Assembly (NCBI GenBank): GCA_016870235.1
Contig: VGCB01000199.1
Location: 1-5,849, forward strand
Direction of reading: 5' to 3'
Length of the DNA stretch: 5,849 bases
From: Actinomycetota bacterium
GTDB lineage: Bacteria; Actinomycetota; Thermoleophilia; Gaiellales; Gaiellaceae
Part shown: positions 1 through 5,449 of the stretch, piece by piece
Position numbering within the stretch: position 1 is the first letter of the stretch
Layout: each line of letters begins with the position of its first letter
Notes under the pieces: model-generated
The model's database searches: none
What the model saw: only the letters and a program-made list of their open reading frames with translations
Told to the model about the DNA's origin: nothing
Program-made: the position numbers and the translations under genes

Positions 1-123
1 GTCGATGCTGGCCACATCCGCGCGGTGTTGAAGGACTTCAACGAGCGCGGGTTCGCGGCGTTGCGGCCAGGCCGTTCGCCTGGCAGGCCCCGGCGTATCG
101 ATGAGCCCACGCGCGAGCGGGCA
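1..123 (+). mobile_element. IS630-family transposase fragment (N-terminal helix-turn-helix region)
   Basis: The first 40 or so codons of the open frame contain AVLKDFNERGFAALRPG, then GRPRRIDEPTRER. This matches the DNA-binding region of IS630-family transposases, where a helix-turn-helix with 'NERGFxAL' is followed by a basic GRPRR linker. The DDE catalytic core that should follow is absent; the sequence switches near nt 120-126 to binding-protein sequence. Codon use also differs from the rest of the window (ttg twice, cca, cct, agg, cgt, gat, gca within 40 codons). No terminal inverted repeat or TA target duplication is visible at the switch, so this is not a simple insertion boundary. The start of the element lies outside the window. 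The family call rests on remembered motifs, not a search. Confidence 0.68.
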
Positions 124-783
124 GGGCAGATCGACCTCGCGATGCAGCTCTCGCCGCAGGAGGCTCAGCCCTTCAAGGACAACTCGAAGTACACGCACTA
201 CCAGCTGCCGATCTCGGCCCACCGCCAGCGCGCGCAGAACATCGCGCTCGCGAAGCAGCTCCTCGCCGCGGCCGGGGCGTCGAGCCTCAAGTTCAACCTG
301 ACCACCTGGAACTTCCTCGACCATACGGACCACGCGGCCTCGATCCAGGCGTACGCGCGCGAGGCCGGGATCGAGATGGGCGTCGAGGTGATGGACGTCG
401 GCAAGTACTACGACGCCGAGCCGGCCGGGGCCGACTACGCCTCGACGACGCCGTGGCTCAACCGCACCTGCACGCTCACCGAGTACGGCGCCCGTGGCGT
501 GCCGAACATCTACCTCACGCGCTGCTACCAGTCGACGGGCGACTGGAACGCGTCGCACTACAAGAACCCCGAGTTCGACTCGCTCGCCAACACGTACCTC
601 GGCGCCGCCGACGTCTCCACGCAGCGGAAGGCGACCAAGCGGATGACCGGCCTGCTGCTTCGCGACACGCCGGTGATCACCGACTACTTCATCAACTACG
701 TGACGGCGAGCTCGTCGAAGGTGAAGAACTACGTGCCCGAAGGCCTCTCGCACGTCCGGCTTGCGAAGGTCGGGCTCGCGTAG
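1..783 (+). CDS. Chimeric, 5'-partial frame: IS630-type transposase fragment fused to the C-terminal part of a family 5 ABC solute-binding protein
   Basis: The frame is open at the left edge and stops at TAG 781-783 (260 codons in view; GTG at 25 is the first in-window start, but the true start probably lies upstream). From codon 43 (GQIDLAMQ) to the end it reads as the C-terminal region of a DppA/OppA-type lipoprotein that captures peptides or similar solutes outside the membrane. Typical stretches are TTWNFLDH, TEYGARGVPNIYLTRCY, STGDWNASHYKNPEFD and DTPVITDYFINYV. Codons 1 to about 40 are instead transposase-like. Full-length family members have about 500-550 residues plus a signal peptide; only about 217 remain here. 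A second loss is suspected at codons 76-79 (HRQ-RAQN), where the family hallmark resembling DxRVRxAxxxAxDR is missing. The position directly upstream of the permeases is where the binding protein is expected. I infer a broken gene or an assembly chimera, unlikely to make a working receptor. Confidence 0.8.
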   Translation, partial: VDAGHIRAVLKDFNERGFAALRPGRSPGRPRRIDEPTRERAGQIDLAMQLSPQEAQPFKDNSKYTHYQLPISAHRQRAQNIALAKQLLAAAGASSLKFNLTTWNFLDHTDHAASIQAYAREAGIEMGVEVMDVGKYYDAEPAGADYASTTPWLNRTCTLTEYGARGVPNIYLTRCYQSTGDWNASHYKNPEFDSLANTYLGAADVSTQRKATKRMTGLLLRDTPVITDYFINYVTASSSKVKNYVPEGLSHVRLAKVGLA

Positions 784-790
784 CCGACGG

Positions 791-832
791 CCGGGGGGTC
801 GGGTCGTGCGCGGCCGCAACCCGACTCCCCGG
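791..832 (+). other. Strong intercistronic stem-loop between binding protein and permease genes
   Basis: The arms at 791-804 (ccggggggtcgggt) and 819-832 (acccgactccccgg) pair over 14 positions: 13 Watson-Crick pairs and one G-U. The 14-nt loop (805-818) can form a further 4-bp helix (tgcg/cgca). No T-run follows, so it is not a classical intrinsic terminator. It occupies most of the 66-nt gap after the TAG stop at 781-783 and ends 17 nt before the GTG start of the permease. Hairpins in this position in ABC importer operons often protect the upstream mRNA or lower downstream expression, so that the binding protein is made in excess. That role is inferred here. Confidence 0.7.
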
Positions 833-849
833 TCTCGACAACAGCCTCG

Positions 850-1803
850 GTGACGCGCTTCCTCCTCAAGCGGCTCGGACTTGCGCTCGTCACGCTCGTC
901 CTGCTCAGCGTGATCGTCTTCGCCGTCTCGTCGGTGCTGCCGGGCAACGTCGGGCGCGCCGTGCTCGGTCCCTTCGCGACGCAGGAGTCGGTCGACGCGC
1001 TCAACGAGCAGCTCGGCACCGATCGCCCGGTCGTGACGCAGTACGTCGACTGGGCCGGCCGCCTGCTGCGCGGCGACCTCGGCACGTCGCTCTCGAAGCA
1101 GGTGCCCGCCTGGGATCTCCTCGGCCCCGCGCTCGTCCGGTCGCTGAAGCTCGCCGCGATCGCGTTCCTGATCTGCGTCCCCATCTCGATCCTGGGCGGG
1201 ATCGTCGCAGGGCTCCGCTACGGCCGGCCGGCGGACAAGGCAATCACGATCGCCGGGCTCTCGCTCGCGGCGATGCCGGAGTTCGTGTCGGGCATCGTCC
1301 TCATCCTCGTGTTCTCGATCTGGCTGCGGTGGCTGCCGGTCACCGCCCAGTGGGACGAGGGCGCGGGCTTCCTCACGCAGGTCGAGCACCTGGTGCTGCC
1401 GGGCCTGACGCTGACGCTCGTCCTCTTCGGGTACATCGCCCGGATCACGCGGGCCGGGATGGTCGAGGCGCTCGACTCCGACTACGCGCGCACTGCGTTC
1501 CTCAAGGGGCTTCCGCCGTCGCTCGTGATCCGGCGCCATGTGCTCCGGAACGCGCTGCTGCCGACGATCGCCGTCGTCGCCGTGCAGATCGGCTACCTCG
1601 TCGGCGGCCTCGTCGTCGTCGAGGTGCTCTTCAACTACCAGGGCGTCGGCAGCCTCATCTACGAGGCGGCGCGCCAGAAAGACCTGCCGCTGCTCACCGC
1701 CGGCGTCCTCGTCGTGGGCGTGACCTACCTCCTGGTGACGCTCGTCGCGGACGTCCTGTACGCGTTGCTCAATCCACGCATCCGGCTCGCGGGGGCGGAA
1801 TGA
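850..1803 (+). CDS. ABC transporter permease, DppB/OppB type
   Basis: This 317-residue inner-membrane protein is one of the two channel subunits of a peptide/nickel/opine-type importer. It starts MTRFLLKRLGLALVTL, the usual DppB opening of a basic N-terminus followed at once by a membrane helix. Hydrophobic segments lie near residues 9-30, 98-122, 131-158, 179-199, 235-261 and 279-307, the six expected. The family-typical N-terminal periplasmic part contains 'LNEQLGTDRPVVTQYVDW' and 'LRGDLGTSLS'. The cytoplasmic EAA loop that contacts the ATPase is at about residues 206-236, with DYARTAFLKGL and RRHVLRNALLP. Length is normal. The GTG start at 850 has no clear Shine-Dalgarno; it was chosen because the protein begins as expected and no better start lies between it and the stop at 783. 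Its end overlaps the next gene by 4 nt. The specific substrate cannot be read from it. Confidence 0.95.
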   Translation: MTRFLLKRLGLALVTLVLLSVIVFAVSSVLPGNVGRAVLGPFATQESVDALNEQLGTDRPVVTQYVDWAGRLLRGDLGTSLSKQVPAWDLLGPALVRSLKLAAIAFLICVPISILGGIVAGLRYGRPADKAITIAGLSLAAMPEFVSGIVLILVFSIWLRWLPVTAQWDEGAGFLTQVEHLVLPGLTLTLVLFGYIARITRAGMVEALDSDYARTAFLKGLPPSLVIRRHVLRNALLPTIAVVAVQIGYLVGGLVVVEVLFNYQGVGSLIYEAARQKDLPLLTAGVLVVGVTYLLVTLVADVLYALLNPRIRLAGAE

Positions 1804-2666
1804 GCGCGGCCGAGTCGACGGCGGGCGCCGAGGCGAGGACGGCGCGGCTCGAGCGGCTGCGACTCCTCGCACGCTCGCCGACGGTCGTCGCAGGAGCCCT
1901 GATCGTGCTCTTCTGGACGGTCTGCGCGCTCGTTCCCGGTCTCGTGGCGCCGCACGACCCGATCTTCGACAACCAGTTCGAGACGAACTCGAGGCCGACC
2001 TGGGAGCACCCGTTCGGGACGGACACGAACGGCCGGGACATCCTCTCGCGCGTCCTCGCCGGGTCGCGCAACGTGCTCACGATCGCACCGGCGGCGACGC
2101 TCCTCGGCACCGTGCTCGGCACGCTCATGGGGCTCGTGACGGGCTACTTCCGCGGCCTCGTCGACGACGTCGCGGGCCGCGCGATCGACGCCGTGATGTC
2201 GCTGCCGCTGATCGTGACCGCGATCCTGATCGTCACCGCGATCGGAACGTCGGGCACATGGGTCGTCGTGGTCATCATCGGGCTCATCTTCAGCCCCGTC
2301 GTCTCGCGCACGGTTCGCGCCGCCGTCCTCGCGGAGACCGAGCTCGACTACGTCCAGGCGGCGCGGCTGCGGGGCGAGCGCGCTCCGTACATCATGTTCG
2401 CCGAGATCCTCCCGAACGTGATGTCGCCCGTCGTCGTCGAGTTCACCGTGCGCCTCGGCTACGCGATCTTCACGGTCGCCTCGCTCACGTTCATCGGCTT
2501 CGGCGTCGCCCCGCCGTCGCCCGACTGGGCGGCGCAGATCAACCAGTACTACACGTTCGTCGACCCCTACTGGTGGATGACGCTCTTCCCGGCGCTCGCG
2601 ATCGCGTCGCTCGTCGTCGCGGTCAACCTCGTCGCAGACGGCATCCGCGAGGCCTACGAGCGGTGA
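1800..2666 (+). CDS. ABC transporter permease, DppC/OppC type
   Basis: This 288-residue protein is the second channel subunit and should pair with the permease at 850-1803. An Ala/Glu/Arg-rich cytoplasmic N-terminus leads into a first membrane helix at about residues 28-49 ending LVAPHDP, a DppC hallmark. Next comes HPFGTDTNGRDILSRVLAG (residues 70-88), the most conserved stretch of this subfamily. Further helices begin near residue 94. The EAA loop is at about residues 178-200, with DYVQAARLRGE and then EILPN. The C-terminal half contains 'LTFIGFGVAPPSPDWA'. The family's usual length is about 280-310 residues. The ATG at 1800 overlaps the upstream TGA (ATGA), with a G-rich run (1791-1795) as a weak ribosome site, so translation is probably coupled. 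The frame remains open far upstream of 1800, but that part is a shadow of the first permease. Confidence 0.95.
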   Translation: MSAAESTAGAEARTARLERLRLLARSPTVVAGALIVLFWTVCALVPGLVAPHDPIFDNQFETNSRPTWEHPFGTDTNGRDILSRVLAGSRNVLTIAPAATLLGTVLGTLMGLVTGYFRGLVDDVAGRAIDAVMSLPLIVTAILIVTAIGTSGTWVVVVIIGLIFSPVVSRTVRAAVLAETELDYVQAARLRGERAPYIMFAEILPNVMSPVVVEFTVRLGYAIFTVASLTFIGFGVAPPSPDWAAQINQYYTFVDPYWWMTLFPALAIASLVVAVNLVADGIREAYER

Positions 2667-4687
2667 CGGCCCCGGTCCTCGACGTCGCGAACCTGGAGGT
2701 CGCCTACCGCGTGCGCGGCGTCGACCGGCCCGTGCTTCGCGGCGTGTCGATGACGGTCGATCGCGGGGAGTCGTACGGCCTCGTCGGCGAGTCCGGCTGC
2801 GGCAAGTCCACCGCTGCGCTCGCCGTCGTCCGCTACCTGCCGCGCAACGGCAAGGTGCAGGGCGGCTCGGTCGCCGTCGCCGGAAGGGACGTGCTCGCGC
2901 TCCGCGGCCGGGAGCTCCGCGGCTACCAGGCGCGGACGGTGTCGATGGTGTACCAGAACCCGGGCACCGCTCTCAACCCGGCGCTCCGCGTCGGCAGCCA
3001 GGTGGTCGAGGCGCTCACCGTCCTCGGCGCCGCGCGCGGCGAGGCGCGCGAACGCGCGCACGAGGCCCTCGCGCGCGTTCAGATCGCCGACCCCGCGATG
3101 GTCATGCACCGGTACCCGCACCAGCTCTCGGGCGGCATGCAACAGCGAGTGGTGATCGCGATGGCACTCGCCAAGGATCCGGCGCTCCTGATCCTCGACG
3201 AACCGACGACGGGGCTCGACGCGACCGTCGAGGCGGAGGTGCTCGACCTCGTCGTGCACCTCCAGCGCGAGCTTCACACCGCCGTTGTCTTCATCTCCCA
3301 CAACCTCGGCGTGATCGCGAGGATGTGCGATCGCGTGGGCGTCCTCTACGCCGGACGTCTGGTCGAGGAGGGCCCCGTCGAGGCGGTGCTGCACGAGCCC
3401 CGCCATCCCTACACGGTCGGGCTGCTGCGCTGCATCCCGCGCGGAGGCGTCCGCAAGGACCACGGTCGCCTGGACACCATCCCCGGGTTCCTTCCGAGCC
3501 TCGGCGCTCGGCTCGACGGCTGCGTCTTCTCCGACCGCTGTGCGCTCGCCGACGACCGTTGCCGGAGCGAGGAGCCCCCGCTCGAGACGGTGGGGCCTGG
3601 CCACGACGCCCGCTGCTTCCACCACAGGCGCGCGCTCGAGCTTCCGCGGGCGGAGGCCGAGGACCTCGGGCGGGCGACCGTCGACCGCAGCGGGACGCCG
3701 CTCGTGCGGTTCGACGGGCTGGGCAAGGTGTTCCGCCAGCACGGCCACGACGTGCCTGCGCTCGTCGAGGTCGCGGGCGCCATCTGGCCGGGCGAGACGC
3801 TGGGGCTCGTCGGCGAGTCCGGCTCGGGCAAGACGACCCTCGCGCGGGCGCTCCTCGGCATCGTCCATCCGACCGCCGGGCGCGTCGAGCTCGAGGGCCG
3901 TGTGCTGGCTCCGCGCTTCCAGAAGCGCACGCGGGACGAGCTCCGAGCGCTCCAGATCGTGTTCCAGAACCCCGACAGCGCCCTCAACCGCAGGCACTCC
4001 GTTCGCCGGATCCTCCTGCGCGCGCTGGCCAGGCTCGGAGAGGTCTCGGGAGACGACGCCGAGCGACGCGCGGCGGAGCTCGCTGAGCGCGTCCGCCTCT
4101 CCGAGCGGACGCTGACGCAGAAGCCGGTGCAGCTCTCCGGCGGGCTCAAGCAGCGCGTCGCGATCGCGCGTGCGTTCGCCGGCGAGCCGAAGCTCGTCGT
4201 CTGCGACGAGCCGACGTCCGCGCTCGACGTCTCCGTGCAGGCCGCCATCCTCAACCTGCTGGTGGAGCTCCAGGCCGAGCGCGGCGTCTCCTACCTCTTC
4301 ATCAGCCACGACCTGGGCGTCGTGCGCTACATCTCGGACCGCATCGCCGTCCTCTACCTCGGGCGGCTCCTGGAGCTCGGCCTGGCCGACCGGGTCTTCG
4401 ACGGGCCGCACCATCCGTACACCGAGGCGCTTCTCTCGGCGGTGCCGACGATCGACGGCGGCGGCAGGGACCGGATCAGGCTGGCCGGCGACGTGCCGAG
4501 CGCGTCCAGCCCGCCGTCAGGCTGCGTCTTCCACACGCGGTGCCCGCGCACGCTCGGCCGGGTCTGCGAGGAGTCCGAGCCGCCTCTCCGTGAGGTCGCG
4601 ACCGGCCATCTGATGCGGTGCCATATCCCGCTCGAGGAGCTTCGAGCGTCGCAGGCGCAGCCCGCAGCTACCCCACCCGCGTCGTGA
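2663..4687 (+). CDS. Fused double ABC ATPase (DppD-DppF type) of the peptide/nickel importer
   Basis: This 674-residue cytoplasmic protein carries both nucleotide-binding domains that drive the importer. Domain 1 has Walker A GESGCGKST (42-50), Q-loop Q98, signature LSGGMQQR (155-162), Walker B with D179-E180 and switch H213. Domain 2 has GESGSGKTT (384-392), Q435, LSGGLKQR (491-498), C514-D515-E516 with 'PTSALD', and H549. Both look catalytically complete. Each domain ends in an oligopeptide/dipeptide-transporter C-terminal extension with four cysteines: C287, C293, C300, C318 and C621, C627, C635, C653. DppD and DppF are usually separate genes of about 320-350 residues; fused forms such as GsiA are known. 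The GTG start overlaps the preceding TGA (GTGA), with GAGG at 2649-2652. The open frame upstream to 2258 is a shadow of the permease gene. The 3' end overlaps the convergent hydrolase gene by 20 nt. Confidence 0.96.
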   Translation: MTAPVLDVANLEVAYRVRGVDRPVLRGVSMTVDRGESYGLVGESGCGKSTAALAVVRYLPRNGKVQGGSVAVAGRDVLALRGRELRGYQARTVSMVYQNPGTALNPALRVGSQVVEALTVLGAARGEARERAHEALARVQIADPAMVMHRYPHQLSGGMQQRVVIAMALAKDPALLILDEPTTGLDATVEAEVLDLVVHLQRELHTAVVFISHNLGVIARMCDRVGVLYAGRLVEEGPVEAVLHEPRHPYTVGLLRCIPRGGVRKDHGRLDTIPGFLPSLGARLDGCVFSDRCALADDRCRSEEPPLETVGPGHDARCFHHRRALELPRAEAEDLGRATVDRSGTPLVRFDGLGKVFRQHGHDVPALVEVAGAIWPGETLGLVGESGSGKTTLARALLGIVHPTAGRVELEGRVLAPRFQKRTRDELRALQIVFQNPDSALNRRHSVRRILLRALARLGEVSGDDAERRAAELAERVRLSERTLTQKPVQLSGGLKQRVAIARAFAGEPKLVVCDEPTSALDVSVQAAILNLLVELQAERGVSYLFISHDLGVVRYISDRIAVLYLGRLLELGLADRVFDGPHHPYTEALLSAVPTIDGGGRDRIRLAGDVPSASSPPSGCVFHTRCPRTLGRVCEESEPPLREVATGHLMRCHIPLEELRASQAQPAATPPAS

Positions 4688-5354
4688 AGGCCTCGATCCC
4701 GTTCAGGTAGTCGAGCACGCGGTCGAGCGGCTCGACGTCGCCGAACTTGGCGTCGATGTCGAAGAGGTTCCATTCGACGACGCCGGGGACGCGGTCGCCG
4801 ACGGCCTCGCGGACGACGATCGGCCGGAAGCCCTCGGCAATCGCGTCCTCGCAGGTGTGGCGCACGCAGCCGGCCATCGTCACGCCCGTGACGATGACGG
4901 TGTCGACGCCGTGCGCGTTCAGGAAGCTCGTCAGGTAGGTGCCGTGGAAGCCGCTCGCGCGCTTCTTCACGATCACCTGCTCGCCGGGCGCGGGAGCGAT
5001 CCGATCGTCGATCTGCACCCACGGGTCGTCGACGTGGAGCAGCTCGACCGGGATCTTGTGGCGCCACAGGCCGCAGTCGGAGTTGGGGCCGTCGACGTCG
5101 GTGTAGGCGGTGGTCGTGTAGACGATCGGGATCCCCTTGGCGCGGCCCGCCTCGTTCAGCTGCTGCACGGCGGGGATGATCACGTCCATGCCGTCGCACG
5201 AGAAGGCGTGCCCGGGCTTCGTCCAGGCGTTCGCGAGGTCGATGTGGACGAGCGCGGGCCGCTTCCCGAACCCGATCCGACGTTGAAACCCCCGCTGCTG
5301 ATAGATGCCGGTGTCGGCGTCGAAGATCGCCTTCAGCATCTCCTGGATTTCCAT
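4668..5354 (-). CDS. Isochorismatase-family cysteine hydrolase, N-carbamoylsarcosine amidohydrolase-like
   Basis: This 228-residue protein closely resembles Arthrobacter N-carbamoylsarcosine amidohydrolase, which cleaves N-carbamoylsarcosine to sarcosine, CO2 and ammonia in creatinine breakdown. The shared order is IYQQRGFQRRIGFG, HIDLANAW, PGHAFSC, IDDRIAPAPGE, TGVTMAGCVRHT, then DRVPGVVEWNLFDIDAKFGDVE. The catalytic triad reads D39, K130 and C163, with the Val-Thr before MAGC at the usual cis-peptide position. The Arthrobacter enzyme, as I remember it, has about 264 residues; this one lacks some 12 at the N-terminus and about 20 at the C-terminus, outside the core. ATG at 5354 is preceded by AGGAG (5360-5364) at 5-nt spacing, which fixes the start. 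It is convergent with the ATPase gene and divergent from the dehydrogenase, with a palindromic operator between. Family and triad are secure; the exact substrate is inferred, since relatives hydrolyse other amides. Confidence 0.9.
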   Translation of the reverse strand: MEIQEMLKAIFDADTGIYQQRGFQRRIGFGKRPALVHIDLANAWTKPGHAFSCDGMDVIIPAVQQLNEAGRAKGIPIVYTTTAYTDVDGPNSDCGLWRHKIPVELLHVDDPWVQIDDRIAPAPGEQVIVKKRASGFHGTYLTSFLNAHGVDTVIVTGVTMAGCVRHTCEDAIAEGFRPIVVREAVGDRVPGVVEWNLFDIDAKFGDVEPLDRVLDYLNGIEAFTTRVG

Positions 5355-5359
5355 CGCCT

Positions 5360-5364
5360 CTCCT
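5360..5364 (-). promoter_or_regulatory. Shine-Dalgarno of the amidohydrolase gene
   Basis: On the minus strand AGGAG lies 5 nt before the ATG at 5354-5352. It is the best ribosome site in the window and decides the start codon. Confidence 0.8.
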
Positions 5365-5382
5365 CTCGTGGTCGCGTCCGAT

Positions 5383-5396
5383 CACTGTATACAGTG
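5383..5396. promoter_or_regulatory. Perfect 14-nt palindrome, probable GntR-type operator
   Basis: The sequence cactgtatacagtg equals its own reverse complement over all 14 bases. Its core tGTATACa has the form of operators bound by many GntR-family (FadR/FCD-type) regulators. It lies in the 95-nt spacer between two divergent catabolic-looking genes and covers the -10 box of the minus-strand promoter, the classical place for a repressor. A looser related half-site (ggatacat) follows at 5396-5403. The regulator gene is not in the window, so the family assignment is inference. Confidence 0.65.
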
Positions 5397-5413
5397 GATA
5401 CATCAACTGTCAA
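5386..5413 (-). promoter_or_regulatory. Sigma-70-type promoter of the amidohydrolase gene
   Basis: Read on the minus strand, a perfect -35 TTGACA (5413-5408) is followed after 16 nt by TATACA (5391-5386), four of six matches to the -10 consensus. The predicted start of transcription is near 5379, giving a leader of about 25 nt with the AGGAG ribosome site before ATG 5354. The -10 box sits inside the 14-nt palindrome, so binding there should block the promoter. The geometry is read directly; promoter activity is inferred. Confidence 0.65.
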
Positions 5414-5438
5414 GACGCCGCGACACACAGCGCCCCGT

Positions 5439-5442
5439 AGGA
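5439..5442 (+). promoter_or_regulatory. Shine-Dalgarno of the alcohol dehydrogenase gene
   Basis: AGGA stands 7 nt before ATG 5450 and supports that start. No convincing plus-strand -35 box is visible; the only candidate -10 is the symmetric TATACA (5388-5393) inside the palindrome. Confidence 0.6.
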
Positions 5443-5449
5443 TCGCACG

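Noticed and set aside
1..783. A complete IS insertion inside the binding-protein gene
   Set aside because: No terminal inverted repeats, no target-site duplication and no DDE catalytic core are present; only an N-terminal transposase piece is seen.
791..849. Rho-independent terminator after the binding-protein gene
   Set aside because: The stem is strong enough, but the sequence after 832 (tctcgacaacag) has no T-run and the next operon gene starts 17 nt later.
453..1799. Plus-strand frame open upstream of the second permease, which could suggest a much longer N-terminus
   Set aside because: The upstream part is low-complexity Arg/Ala-rich and lies over the binding-protein and first permease genes. 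The protein begins sensibly at ATG 1800 with the ATGA overlap.
2258..2662. Upstream extension of the ATPase frame
   Set aside because: It lies within the second permease gene and encodes Arg-rich shadow sequence. GTG 2663 with the GTGA overlap gives the expected ABC domain start.
2780..3824. A 19-nt direct repeat (2780-2798 and 3806-3824) within the ATPase gene
   Set aside because: It encodes LVGESG at the start of the two Walker A motifs; shared protein motif plus biased codon use explains it. It might allow recombination between the domains, but there is no sign that this happened.
2654..4414. Long open frame of 586 codons on the minus strand opposite the ATPase gene
   Set aside because: It is a shadow frame typical of GC-rich coding DNA. 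The plus-strand protein has every ABC ATPase motif in order, while the minus-strand product is Arg/Glu/Ala-rich without recognisable motifs.
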